Source: Candidatus Bathyarchaeota archaeon (lineage in GTDB: Archaea; Thermoproteota; Bathyarchaeia; Bathyarchaeales; DTEX01). Taken from it: a DNA stretch of 19,101 nt. The stretch spans positions 1 through 19,101 of the forward strand of contig JAGGZB010000013.1 of the NCBI GenBank assembly GCA_021162225.1, written 5' to 3'. The notes below the pieces were generated by a model. That model saw nothing but the letters and a program-made list of their open reading frames with translations, ran no database searches and was not told the origin of the DNA. Below are positions 1 to 7,786 of this stretch, in pieces (within the stretch, counting starts at the first letter, position 1; each line of letters starts with the position of its first letter). The translations under genes and the position numbers were made by a program.

Positions 1-708
1 CTTATATCTTAGGGCTTTCTTATGAATGAATTTTGTTCCTGAGTCAGCTATGCCTACAAGAGTATCTATTGATATCTCATCCAGCTTCTTAGCGTCCTTG
101 ATAATCTTCGGATCCGCCGTCATTATTCCTTCAACATCTGTGACTAATATGACCTGATCCGCACGTAAAGCCCTTGCAAGCACTAGGGCCGTCACGTCGC
201 TTCCGCCCCTTCCAAGCGTCGTTATCTTGCCGCTCTTAGTCCTCCCAACGAAGCCTGGAACAACGACGACTATTCCATCTTCAAGGAGAGGCTCCACGGT
301 CTCCCTGATCTTTCTCTCGCAGATCGGTAGGATTGGATTTGCATCATTGAACCTCTCATCCGTTATTATAGGCCATTCCCGCATCGACGGATCCAGATAA
401 ACGCTCCTTTGCCCCCGAGCCTTCAACCCCGCAGAGAATATTCGAGCGCTAGTTCGCTCCCCCATTGCAACTATATCGTCAAGCATCTCCGCCGAGACCT
501 TGCTCCTACACGCATCAATAGCGGTTTTAATCAGAAAATCCGTAGTCTTTCCCATAGCTGAAACCGCAACGACTATCTGGACTCCTTCTCTTGCCTTTTT
601 AGCCACAGAGTTAACGGCCCTAGCTATTTTAGACCCATCAGCTAGGCTTGACCCGCCGAATTTAACGACAAGACGCTGAACATCATTTCCATTTCTGCCA
701 TCATTCAT
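1..708 (-). CDS. lysC: Aspartate kinase, N-terminal part (cut by the left edge)
   Basis: Reading the complement from an ATG at 706-708 gives an uninterrupted frame to base 1, so the C-terminal part lies outside the window. The N-terminus carries the amino-acid-kinase signature VKFGGSSLAD (residues about 15-24), followed by SAMGKTTDFL, GERTSARIFSA and the later nucleotide-binding stretch TTLGRGGSDVTALVLA and VTDVEGIMTADP. This order is characteristic of aspartate kinase, which phosphorylates L-aspartate in the first step toward lysine, threonine, methionine and aspartate semialdehyde. The regulatory ACT region, if present, is not visible. The gene is divergent from the ADH synthase gene, whose enzyme uses aspartate semialdehyde. 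It is preceded by a long leader with inverted repeats. The kinase family is clear; the choice among aspartokinase isozymes is not resolved. Confidence 0.93.
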   Translation of the reverse strand, partial: MNDGRNGNDVQRLVVKFGGSSLADGSKIARAVNSVAKKAREGVQIVVAVSAMGKTTDFLIKTAIDACRSKVSAEMLDDIVAMGERTSARIFSAGLKARGQRSVYLDPSMREWPIITDERFNDANPILPICERKIRETVEPLLEDGIVVVVPGFVGRTKSGKITTLGRGGSDVTALVLARALRADQVILVTDVEGIMTADPKIIKDAKKLDEISIDTLVGIADSGTKFIHKKALRYK

Positions 709-726
709 AAACAAAAACCCCCAAAG

Positions 727-759
727 AAGGAAGAGCTGAACTCTTTTCAGCTCTTCCTT
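727..759 (-). repeat. Perfect 14-bp inverted repeat just upstream of the aspartate kinase start
   Basis: Bases 727-740 and 746-759 are perfect reverse complements (14 bp, 5-base loop). In the aspartate kinase transcript this would be a very stable hairpin ending about 18 bases before the ATG, followed by a G5T5 stretch. It could control ribosome access or be an attenuator. Read on the + strand it could instead be a terminator arm, but no + strand gene ends here. Confidence 0.8.
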
Positions 760-775
760 TAAAACGTTGTATAGT

Positions 776-831
776 AGCCGCTAAAATAAGCGAAGACGCT
801 TCGAATCGTTAAAGTGCTATGTAGAGCGGCT
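776..831 (-). promoter_or_regulatory. Structured leader element upstream of aspartate kinase
   Basis: Bases 776-782 pair perfectly with 825-831 (7 bp). Inside this closing stem, 788-792 pairs with 797-801 (5 bp, 4-base loop). The element sits in the presumed 5' leader of the aspartate kinase mRNA, between a TATA-like box near 879-890 (complement) and the 14-bp hairpin next to the gene. The pairing is directly visible; a regulatory RNA function is inference. It matches no riboswitch class that I can recognise. Confidence 0.35.
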
Positions 832-878
832 TTCATTTCCAACAGAGGTGCTCTCCGAACCTCGGATTCTTACGTACG

Positions 879-890
879 TCGTATATAAGT
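879..890 (-). promoter_or_regulatory. lysC: TATA-box candidate for aspartate kinase
   Basis: The complement of 879-890 reads as an archaeal TATA box (core CTTATATAC). A start about 25 bases downstream would give a leader of roughly 150 bases holding both hairpin elements. This is a motif match only. Confidence 0.4.
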
Positions 891-940
891 CTTGCGAAAG
901 ACGGGGCCACTTGGCTTCCATGTGAAGCCCAACACTAAAT

Positions 941-949
941 CTTTTATTA
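941..949 (+). promoter_or_regulatory. TATA-box candidate for ADH synthase
   Basis: CTTTTATTA lies about 50 bases before the ATG at 995. Transcription would start near 970 and leave a short leader of about 25 bases. A 6-bp inverted repeat (913-918 with 924-929) sits just upstream of the box. Confidence 0.4.
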
Positions 950-994
950 CAATGTGTTCCTATTTTATTAAGCCATTAGAATCCAGAGAAGAGG

Positions 995-1816
995 ATGTCA
1001 GCTTTGACCGAGATTGGAAAGAAGATTCGAATGGATAGGATAATGAATAGGAATACGAGAAAGACCGTCATTATACCTATGGATCATGGATTAACTATGG
1101 GTCCTATTCGAGGTCTTCAAGACATGAAAACTGCAGTGAATCGGGTTGCTGAGGGAGGAGCTAATGCGGTACTTCTACATAAAGGAATAATCAGAGCTGG
1201 ATATCGCGGCTATGGCAGAGACATAGGCCTTATAATGCATCTCTCTGGAAGCACATCCTTAGGGCCAGATCCGAACGATAAGGTTCTGGTGGCTGAAGTC
1301 ACCGAGGCGATAAAGATGGGCGCGGATGCCGTCTCAGTCCATATAAATGTTGGATCCAAGACTGAGCCGGCGCAGCTGAAGATACTTGGAACAGTTGCGA
1401 GAGAATGTGAAGAGTGGGGCATGCCTCTGCTAGCAATGGTTTATCCAAGGGGAGAGAAGATTAAGAACCCATACGATGTTGAGGTTGTTAAGCATGCAGC
1501 TCGAGTAGGTGCAGAGCTCGGAGCAGACATAGTTAAGACGAACTTCACGGGAAGCGAGGAAACTTTCAGAGAGGTAGTTAAAGGTTGCCCGGTTCCCGTT
1601 GTGATGGCTGGAGGTCCGAAGACGGAGACTGAAGAAGAATTCTGCCAGATGGTTTATGAGTCTATACGTGCTGGAGGAGCCGGGGTAGCCGCGGGAAGAA
1701 ATGTATTCCAGCATGAAGACCCGACGAGTATGGTTCGTGTGCTCTGCGGCATAGTTCATGAGGGACTGGACGTTAAGGCTGCGCTGTCGAAATACATGAA
1801 GCGAACTAGCACGTGA
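995..1816 (+). CDS. 2-amino-3,7-dideoxy-D-threo-hept-6-ulosonate synthase (DhnA/FBP-aldolase class I family)
   Basis: This 273-residue TIM-barrel protein has the features of the archaeal ADH synthase (MJ0400 type). These enzymes condense aspartate semialdehyde with a 6-deoxy-ketohexose phosphate in the first step of the archaeal route to 3-dehydroquinate. Visible motifs are VIIPMDHGLTMGP (Asp30, His31), LAMVYPRGE with the proton-relay Tyr150, and ADIVKTNFTG with the Schiff-base Lys181. The phosphate-binding glycine-rich stretches VMAGGPKT and AGGAGVAAGRNVFQ follow. The length matches the family. The start has a purine-rich AGAAGAGG directly before the ATG. The gene stands divergent to aspartate kinase, which fits its need for aspartate semialdehyde. 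A closely related fructose-bisphosphate aldolase role is the main alternative. Confidence 0.88.
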   Translation: MSALTEIGKKIRMDRIMNRNTRKTVIIPMDHGLTMGPIRGLQDMKTAVNRVAEGGANAVLLHKGIIRAGYRGYGRDIGLIMHLSGSTSLGPDPNDKVLVAEVTEAIKMGADAVSVHINVGSKTEPAQLKILGTVARECEEWGMPLLAMVYPRGEKIKNPYDVEVVKHAARVGAELGADIVKTNFTGSEETFREVVKGCPVPVVMAGGPKTETEEEFCQMVYESIRAGGAGVAAGRNVFQHEDPTSMVRVLCGIVHEGLDVKAALSKYMKRTST

Positions 1817-1832
1817 AGCCTTTTAAGGAAAA

Positions 1833-1841
1833 GATTTATAT
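1833..1841 (+). promoter_or_regulatory. TATA-box candidate for the his operon
   Basis: GATTTATAT lies about 170 bases before hisG. If it is used, transcription begins near 1866 and the operon has a leader of about 140 bases. That leader contains a small inverted repeat (TCGAG at 1884-1888 with CTCGA at 1893-1897). Confidence 0.35.
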
Positions 1842-2010
1842 GTCTCACGCTCATGCGTATTTGCGAGGGAGTACAGTGAGGGATCGAGTTCACTCGAGGC
1901 GTCTGCCTTCATTAAAGATCTATGCCTCCTCATTCTAAACCCTAGCGTAAAGTTTGGTTTTTCTAGATTGCTCCTTATACTTCCTTATTCTTCAATCAGG
2001 GTGATTAGCT

Positions 2011-3021
2011 ATGAGAAAAGTTAAATTAGCCATACCTAAGGGACATCTTGCAGAGCCAACGTTCAGGGCGCTTGAGCAGGCGGGATACGTGATATACCGT
2101 AGAGAAGCATCTTATAGACCGGCGATAAATGATCCTGGAATAGAACTTAGAGTCTTAAGGCCGCAGGAGATTCCGATGTTCGTCAGCGAAGGCTTGCAGG
2201 ATGTAGGGATCACCGGGCTTGACTGGCTGCATGAGACCCGCGCAGACGTGGAAGTGCTACTAAACCTTGAATATTCGCATGTGAAACTTGTCTTGGCCGT
2301 TCCGAAGCCTTGGAAGGAAATAAAATCTCTTTCAGACCTACTTGAGAAGTTTGCTGACCAAGGGAGGACGCTGAGGATCTCAACGGAGTACCTGAACGTT
2401 TCAGCCGACTACCTCAAGAAAAATCCGACATACCAGAGGCTCTATGGCGATAAAGATCCCGTAATGATAACTCCCTGGTGGAGGAAAGGGAAGAACGAGA
2501 ATGTTCTTCTATTCTTATCATTCGGAGCCACGGAGGCTAAGCCTCCAGACAACGCTGACGCAATCGTCGATGTTACGGAGACCGGAGTTACACTTGAGCA
2601 GAATGACCTCAAACCTATAGAGACGGTTATGGAGTCGACTGCGATTCTGATAGCTAACCGGGAAGCTTTGAGGGATCCTGAGAAGAGAGAGAAGATATAC
2701 GATATTCTAACACTTCTGAAGGGCGTCGTTGACGGGAGAAAGAAGCTGCACATATTCGTGAATGTACATGAGAGGAATCTTAAATGCCTCCTAGAGAGCC
2801 TACCAGCTCTGCGAAGGCCGACAATCTCTCCGCTATCAGAGAAGGGTTGGTATTCAGTGAATACGGTGATCGACAGATACGGTTTCCTTGAGATACTTCC
2901 ACGCTTGAGAAGCCTCGCTCAGGGACTGGTAGTCTATGAACCCCGTCAAGTTCTATTACTAGACGAGATGGATCTTGGAGAAGAGGGAATTGAACGGAAA
3001 AGTAAAGATAAGGATCGTTGA
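2011..3021 (+). CDS. hisG: ATP phosphoribosyltransferase, long form
   Basis: This enzyme joins ATP and PRPP in the first, rate-setting step of histidine synthesis. The 336-residue protein starts with KLAIPKGHLAEPT and has the periplasmic-binding-like catalytic fold (DVGITGLDWL). The PRPP-loop region reads ADAIVDVTETGVTLEQN (about residues 184-200). A C-terminal part of roughly 100 residues is consistent with the HisG_C ACT-like feedback domain, so this is the HisZ-independent long form. Compared with the usual sequence, about 20 extra residues lie between RISTEY and SFGATEAKPP, including a TPWWRKGKN stretch. The ATG follows a good GGGTGAT ribosome binding site. The 3' end overlaps the start of hisD. 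Confidence 0.95.
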   Translation: MRKVKLAIPKGHLAEPTFRALEQAGYVIYRREASYRPAINDPGIELRVLRPQEIPMFVSEGLQDVGITGLDWLHETRADVEVLLNLEYSHVKLVLAVPKPWKEIKSLSDLLEKFADQGRTLRISTEYLNVSADYLKKNPTYQRLYGDKDPVMITPWWRKGKNENVLLFLSFGATEAKPPDNADAIVDVTETGVTLEQNDLKPIETVMESTAILIANREALRDPEKREKIYDILTLLKGVVDGRKKLHIFVNVHERNLKCLLESLPALRRPTISPLSEKGWYSVNTVIDRYGFLEILPRLRSLAQGLVVYEPRQVLLLDEMDLGEEGIERKSKDKDR

Positions 3022-4300
3022 GGGTTCCTCCCTTCCTCCTGAGACTCTGAATAAAAGGTGGCCGCGCATAGGAGGATTAGATGAGAAACTCGCAAAGAGA
3101 GTTGAGAGGATAATTCGCGACGTCAGGCTACGGGGAGACTCAGCCCTAATAGAGCTGGAGGAAAAATTCGATGGGGCTAAGCTCTCTCCGAGTAGGCTAC
3201 GCGTAAACCAGGATGATATTGAGAAAGCATATGAGGAAGTGAGTGATAGGTTCATCTCCGCGATCGAATACTCCAAATCTCGCGTTGAAGCATTTCAGAA
3301 AGAAATCCTCAATCATCTTAGATTCACATATAAGGATAAAGGCCTTCGAATACGTAGCTGCATTTCTCCGATTCGAAGAGTCGGATGCTACGTTCCAGGA
3401 GGCGCGGCGCCCTATCCAAGCACGCTTGTCATGACCGTCATGCCCGCAAAGGTTGCAGGAGTTAAAGAAGTAGCCGTCGCCTCGCCGCCTAGGTGTAGGG
3501 GAGAGATTAATTATTCAATACTTGTAGCAGCGGATATCTGTGGAGTTGATGAGATCTACAGAATAGGCGGTGTTCAAGCAATAGCCGCTCTGGCTTATGG
3601 AACTCAGTCAGTCCGTCCGGTTGAGAAGATAGTTGGACCTGGAAACAAATATGTCCAAGCCGCTAAGATCCTCATCTCTAAAGATCGCCCCGTAGACTTT
3701 CCAGCTGGTCCAAGCGAGATATTCGTGATCGCCGACAACTCGGCTGATCCTAGGCTTATAGCTCTGGATATGATTTCACAGGCCGAGCATGTCGACGCGA
3801 CTTCAGTCTTGGCGACGACGTCAAGGAGGCTTGCCAAGAGAGTCATCAATGTTCTCGAGGAGATCGCTGAATCCGCGCCTAACAAGGAGATGGTATGCGA
3901 GAATCTCTCAAGGAACGGTTTAGTCCTTATTTGTGAAAGCCTAGAGGAAGCGGTTGAGATAGCTAACGAATTCGCTCCGGAGCATCTTGAGATCGTGACG
4001 GAGGACGCATGGGAATTATCGGAGAAGATAACCTCCGCGGGCCTTGTGCTTGTTAAAGAAAACACGCCGGTAGCCGCGAGTGATTACTGTCTAGGAACCA
4101 TTCATGTTCTGCCAACAGGCGGCTTCAGCCACGTCTACTCGGGCCTTTCAGTCCTAGACTTTGTGAAGCACTTCTGCATAGTCGAGGCTTCGAAGAGCAG
4201 GCTTATGGAGGATTGGAGAAGGGTGAAGGCGCTAGCGGAGAGCGAAGGCTTAATGAATCACGTACTTGCCGTTGAGGGGAGACTCGCCGATGAAGCGTGA
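2990..4300 (+). CDS. hisD: Histidinol dehydrogenase
   Basis: This enzyme oxidises L-histidinol to L-histidine in two NAD-dependent steps, the last reactions of the pathway. The zinc and active-site features can be read in order: the glycine-rich CYVPGGAAPYPSTL, VGPGNKYVQAAK, SQAEHVDATS (Gln and His), EFAPEHLEI (the Glu-His pair), ASDYCLGTIHVLPTGG (Asp) and a late His in MNHVLAVEGR. The length of about 436 residues is normal for the family. The start is uncertain: TTG at 2990 has GGAG nine bases upstream, while an in-frame TTG at 2975 would add five residues. Both lie inside the end of hisG, so translation is probably coupled. Confidence 0.95.
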   Translation: MNGKVKIRIVEGSSLPPETLNKRWPRIGGLDEKLAKRVERIIRDVRLRGDSALIELEEKFDGAKLSPSRLRVNQDDIEKAYEEVSDRFISAIEYSKSRVEAFQKEILNHLRFTYKDKGLRIRSCISPIRRVGCYVPGGAAPYPSTLVMTVMPAKVAGVKEVAVASPPRCRGEINYSILVAADICGVDEIYRIGGVQAIAALAYGTQSVRPVEKIVGPGNKYVQAAKILISKDRPVDFPAGPSEIFVIADNSADPRLIALDMISQAEHVDATSVLATTSRRLAKRVINVLEEIAESAPNKEMVCENLSRNGLVLICESLEEAVEIANEFAPEHLEIVTEDAWELSEKITSAGLVLVKENTPVAASDYCLGTIHVLPTGGFSHVYSGLSVLDFVKHFCIVEASKSRLMEDWRRVKALAESEGLMNHVLAVEGRLADEA

Positions 4301-5402
4301 AAAGAGGATAATTGGGAATGTTCTAAATGAGGCTCGAAGGTTAAGCTCCTACGATGTTGGGGAGACTATTGAGAGGCTGGCTCAAAGACTTAACAAGAAA
4401 CCATCGGAGATATTGAAGCTAAACTCGAACGAGAACTTCTTCGTTCCCCTAGAGTTCCTTAGGCGTATGCTCAGAGAGGCCGTTGAGGAAGCTGATCCTA
4501 GAATATACCCGAGAGATGAGATTAAAGACCTAAGGAGAGCATACGGCGAGTACATCGGGGTGAGCTCAGATCAGATCGTTATAGGTACCGGAAGCGACCA
4601 GCTGATAGACCTTGTCTGCAGGATTTTCCTCAGGCGGGGAGATGAGGCATTAGCAATATCGCCTACATTCTCAATATATAGGAGATGTGTAGAGATTCAA
4701 GGAGCAGTCTACAAGCCTGTCTCGTTAAGGAAAGACTTTTCATTAGACGATGCGGCAATGCTGAACGCTTCATCCTCCAAGACTAAAGTCATTTTCTTAT
4801 GTTCACCAAATAATCCGACGGCGAATAGACTTGAGCGAGAAGGAATAATGCGGCTGACGGAGGAATTCAGCGGCTTGGTCGCAGTTGACGAAGCGTACGT
4901 TGACTTCTCTGGGGGCTCACTTGTAGATCTCGCCGAAGAATTCGAGAATCTGATAATTTTTAGAACCTTCTCGAAGGTTTTCGGCTTAGCTGGGTTGAGG
5001 ATTGGATGCGTCGTTGCCAACGCTGAACTCGCCAAGATAATGAACGAGAAGTTTCAGATGCCGTACAGCGTCTCTTTAATAGCAATTAAGGCGGCGCTGA
5101 AGATTCTGAAACATTCCGAGGTTATATATTCAGCTATATGCGAAGTTAAAAGAGAGCGTGAGAGGCTTATACGCGAATTGAATAGCATAAATGGAGTTAG
5201 AGCATTTAATTCAGAGACAAACTTCGTTTTATTCAAGGTTAATAGATCCTCCCAATCTGTATATAGGAGATTGTTGGAGAAGGGGATAATCATCAGAAAC
5301 ATCGGCAGAGTTTTAGAATATGAGAATTGCTTAAGAGTTACAGTTGCCCCAACGCCGATGATGAATAAATTCTTATCAGCCTTGAGGGAGACTCTCGAAT
5401 AA
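4290..5402 (+). CDS. hisC: Histidinol-phosphate aminotransferase
   Basis: This is a fold-type I PLP aminotransferase of 370 residues that converts imidazole-acetol phosphate and glutamate to histidinol phosphate. Visible signatures are LNSNENF near the N-terminus, GTGSDQLIDL for cofactor phosphate, CSPNNPT (Asn175 region), the PLP-ring aspartate in VDEAY (Asp200) and the Schiff-base lysine in RTFSKVFGLAGLRIG (Lys229). The ATG at 4290 has GAGGGGAG upstream and overlaps the hisD stop by 11 bases. A TTG at 4266 is possible but less well placed. In-operon placement supports HisC over other aminotransferases. Confidence 0.94.
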   Translation: MKREKRIIGNVLNEARRLSSYDVGETIERLAQRLNKKPSEILKLNSNENFFVPLEFLRRMLREAVEEADPRIYPRDEIKDLRRAYGEYIGVSSDQIVIGTGSDQLIDLVCRIFLRRGDEALAISPTFSIYRRCVEIQGAVYKPVSLRKDFSLDDAAMLNASSSKTKVIFLCSPNNPTANRLEREGIMRLTEEFSGLVAVDEAYVDFSGGSLVDLAEEFENLIIFRTFSKVFGLAGLRIGCVVANAELAKIMNEKFQMPYSVSLIAIKAALKILKHSEVIYSAICEVKRERERLIRELNSINGVRAFNSETNFVLFKVNRSSQSVYRRLLEKGIIIRNIGRVLEYENCLRVTVAPTPMMNKFLSALRETLE

Positions 5403-5403
5403 A

Positions 5404-6591
5404 ATGACGCTTAAAGAATATTTGAAGCTAAACTTAGAGAATGGAGAGGCCTATATCCGAAGGGATAGAATCAGCCAGATAAAGGAGGTTGACGGAATAA
5501 TATTCGACTGCGACGGCGTCCTAATCGACATTAGAGAATCATACAACAAGGCAATCTCAAAATCTGCAGCTTATATACTTGAGAAGATGACTGGCTTCCG
5601 ATTCCCCGAAGATTTATTCTCGAACGAGATAATCCACATGTTCAGGGCGACCGGAGGCTTCAATGACGACTGGGACACGGTCTACGGAATCATCATGTTC
5701 ACGCTGAGCAAAATGCCTTCAGAGATACGTAAACGCTTAACCACGTTCGTAGAAGAGGCCGGATTTAGGAATTCCCCTATAGGCCGCCTCAGATTCATTG
5801 AGAATTGCTGGAAGAAGATTGGAGCGAACACGCTGGATGCAGGGTTCCTTTCCGAATTGGTTAAGGACTTAAAAGATTTCATAAAACTACTAGACTCTAC
5901 TGGTAGGAGATCCGTTGACGAAAACCTTCTGAAGATTCACAAGCAGGATGCCGATTTCCAACGCTTCCACATGTTGCTTAAGAGATTTCTCAACTCAAAG
6001 GAAGTTGGCAGAAGTGTGATTGCGACCGTCTTTGAGGAATTATTCTGCGGCGCCCGCCTCTTTAAGGAGGCTTATGGAATCAACCCAAGAATCAATATGG
6101 AACCCGGGCTGATCGAGAATGAGAGACTGATCGTTAAGCCGAAGCACCTAGACTCTTTAATCTCGATACTTGGAAGGAAAAATCTCGGCATAGCATCTGG
6201 TAGTAGACGTAGATCTGCAGAATATATTCTCGGAGAACTGATTAAGAAGTTTAATCCTAAAAGCTTAGTCTTCGCCGAGGATGTTGAAGCCGCTGAACGT
6301 TTATTAAAGAAGCCTTTGAAGAAGCCGCATCCATACTCCCTACTAAGGGCCGCCGAAGGGTTTGGGAAGGTTAGGAGCATAATATATGTAGGCGATTCGA
6401 TGGAGGATGCTATCATGGCATCTAGGGCGAGGGAAGAGATAGAAAGGGTTATCTTCGCAGGCGTATATCGTTACACAATCTTCGAGGAAGAGATGCTCCG
6501 CATCTTCCTGAAATATAGATGCGATATCATACTTCCAACGGTTAACGAGCTCCCATCAATACTAGAAATGCTCGGGAGGGGGAAGAATTGA
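5404..6591 (+). CDS. HAD-superfamily phosphatase in the his operon, candidate histidinol-phosphatase
   Basis: This 395-residue protein carries all four HAD motifs: FDCDGVLID (nucleophile Asp35, acid/base Asp37), GIASGSRR (motif II Ser), a lysine in the KPLKKPHPYSL stretch (motif III) and YVGDSMEDAIMA (about residues 328-339). A helical cap region of about 220 residues lies between motifs I and II. That is much larger than in ordinary subfamily-IA members and resembles the long HAD hypothetical group seen in some archaea and cyanobacteria. It starts two bases after hisC and overlaps hisB by four bases (TTGA). No other histidinol-phosphate phosphatase (HisN, HisK/PHP, HisB-N) is visible, so its position between hisC and hisB suggests that role. 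The HAD assignment is firm; the substrate is inference. Confidence 0.85.
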   Translation: MTLKEYLKLNLENGEAYIRRDRISQIKEVDGIIFDCDGVLIDIRESYNKAISKSAAYILEKMTGFRFPEDLFSNEIIHMFRATGGFNDDWDTVYGIIMFTLSKMPSEIRKRLTTFVEEAGFRNSPIGRLRFIENCWKKIGANTLDAGFLSELVKDLKDFIKLLDSTGRRSVDENLLKIHKQDADFQRFHMLLKRFLNSKEVGRSVIATVFEELFCGARLFKEAYGINPRINMEPGLIENERLIVKPKHLDSLISILGRKNLGIASGSRRRSAEYILGELIKKFNPKSLVFAEDVEAAERLLKKPLKKPHPYSLLRAAEGFGKVRSIIYVGDSMEDAIMASRAREEIERVIFAGVYRYTIFEEEMLRIFLKYRCDIILPTVNELPSILEMLGRGKN

Positions 6592-7163
6592 GGATAGGCA
6601 AGTTCTTCAGAAAGACTAAAGAAACCGAGGTTGAGGTCAGCGTTAACCTTGACGGCGCGGGAACGGCCAACATCGACACCAAGATCGAGTTTCTAAATCA
6701 TATGCTGAGATCACTAGCAACCCACAGCCTAATCGACATAACGGTTCATGCGAGGGGGGATCTTGTCCATCACATAATGGAGGATACAGCCATCGGTCTA
6801 GGAGAGGCTATTCTGAGAGCTTTAGGAGACGGGGAAGGTATAAGTAGGTTTGGATACGCGATTGTTCCTATGGACTGCTCTTTAGCCTTCGCCGCTGTGG
6901 ATCTCTCTAGGAGACCTTACGTCAAGGTCGACTTGAAACTAGAAGGGAAGATGATTGAAGATATGCCCTGCGAGAATATTATTCACTTCATAGAAAGCCT
7001 AGCTATATCACTACGTGCAAACGTTCACGTGTGGGTTCAATACGGATTGAATGATCATCATAAGGCTGAAGCCGCCTTTAAGGCCTTAGCTCTCTCGCTT
7101 AGACAAGCAGTATCCATAGATCCTAGAAGAAAGGGAATTCCGAGCTCAAAGGGGGTAATTTAG
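6588..7163 (+). CDS. hisB: Imidazoleglycerol-phosphate dehydratase
   Basis: This Mn-dependent dehydratase turns imidazoleglycerol phosphate into imidazole-acetol phosphate. The 191-residue protein is the stand-alone dehydratase without a fused phosphatase. Metal-binding motifs are FLNHML (His38), HHIMED (His61, His62, Glu65, Asp66) and NDHHKAEAAFKAL (His157, His158, Glu161). The start is TTG in a TTGA overlap with the stop of the HAD gene, preceded by a strong GGGAGGGGG ribosome binding site. The length agrees with the family. Confidence 0.95.
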   Translation: MRIGKFFRKTKETEVEVSVNLDGAGTANIDTKIEFLNHMLRSLATHSLIDITVHARGDLVHHIMEDTAIGLGEAILRALGDGEGISRFGYAIVPMDCSLAFAAVDLSRRPYVKVDLKLEGKMIEDMPCENIIHFIESLAISLRANVHVWVQYGLNDHHKAEAAFKALALSLRQAVSIDPRRKGIPSSKGVI

Positions 7164-7165
7164 GA

Positions 7166-7771
7166 ATCGCCAGGATAGTAATTATAGACTATGGTGTCGG
7201 AAACCTCTTCAGCATAACATGTGGGCTGCGGAGAATAGGATTAGATGTAGAAGTAGCTTCAGAAGCTGAGAGTCTCAGCGTATATGATGGAATAGTTCTG
7301 CCCGGTGTTGGAAACTTCAAATCTGGAGCCGAGAAACTTCGTCTCCTGAAAGGAGAAATCGCCAGATGCATCAAGAATGGAACTCCGATACTAGGCATAT
7401 GCTTGGGCATGCATCTTCTCCTCGAAAAGAGCCGAGAAGCGCCAGGTAGGGGACTGGGACTCCTCAGGGGAGAAGCGGTAAGACTTCCTAAAGACGTGAA
7501 GACCCCGCATATCGGCTGGAACAATCTTCACATGATTCTCGATAATGAATTATTGAATGGGATAGATGAAAAAGACTACTTCTACTTTGTTCATGGATAC
7601 TACGCGAAGCCAGAGAATACCAACATAGTCGTTGCAGAAACAGAATATGGAGTTCGATTTCCGTCGGTTATCGCAAAGAGAAATATTTACGGTACGCAGT
7701 TTCACCCAGAAAAGTCTGGTAAGCCCGGTCGGAGAGTACTCATGAACTTCGCTGAGATCATAAGAAGATGA
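7166..7771 (+). CDS. hisH: Imidazole glycerol phosphate synthase, glutaminase subunit (start codon non-standard)
   Basis: This class-I glutamine amidotransferase supplies ammonia to HisF. The full-length frame reads ARIVIIDYGVGNLFSI at its N-terminus, VLPGVGNF for the oxyanion region, GICLGMHLLLE with the nucleophile Cys79, and GTQFHPEKSG with the catalytic His. The length from 7166 is about 201 residues, as expected. The frame has no ATG, GTG or TTG between the in-frame stop at 7124 and a TTG at 7403, which lies immediately after the catalytic Cys codon. The conserved N-terminus must therefore be initiated at a rare codon. ATC at 7166 is my best guess, about 7 bases after GGGGGTAAT. TTA at 7160 sits exactly where neighbours have TTG. 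A sequence error is also possible. The gene product itself is certain. Confidence 0.9.
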   Translation: MARIVIIDYGVGNLFSITCGLRRIGLDVEVASEAESLSVYDGIVLPGVGNFKSGAEKLRLLKGEIARCIKNGTPILGICLGMHLLLEKSREAPGRGLGLLRGEAVRLPKDVKTPHIGWNNLHMILDNELLNGIDEKDYFYFVHGYYAKPENTNIVVAETEYGVRFPSVIAKRNIYGTQFHPEKSGKPGRRVLMNFAEIIRR

Positions 7772-7786
7772 TGGGGAGGAACCTAC

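Noticed and set aside
709..890. Known lysine riboswitch
   Set aside because: The stem pattern is too short and lacks the multi-helix junction and conserved core of that class.
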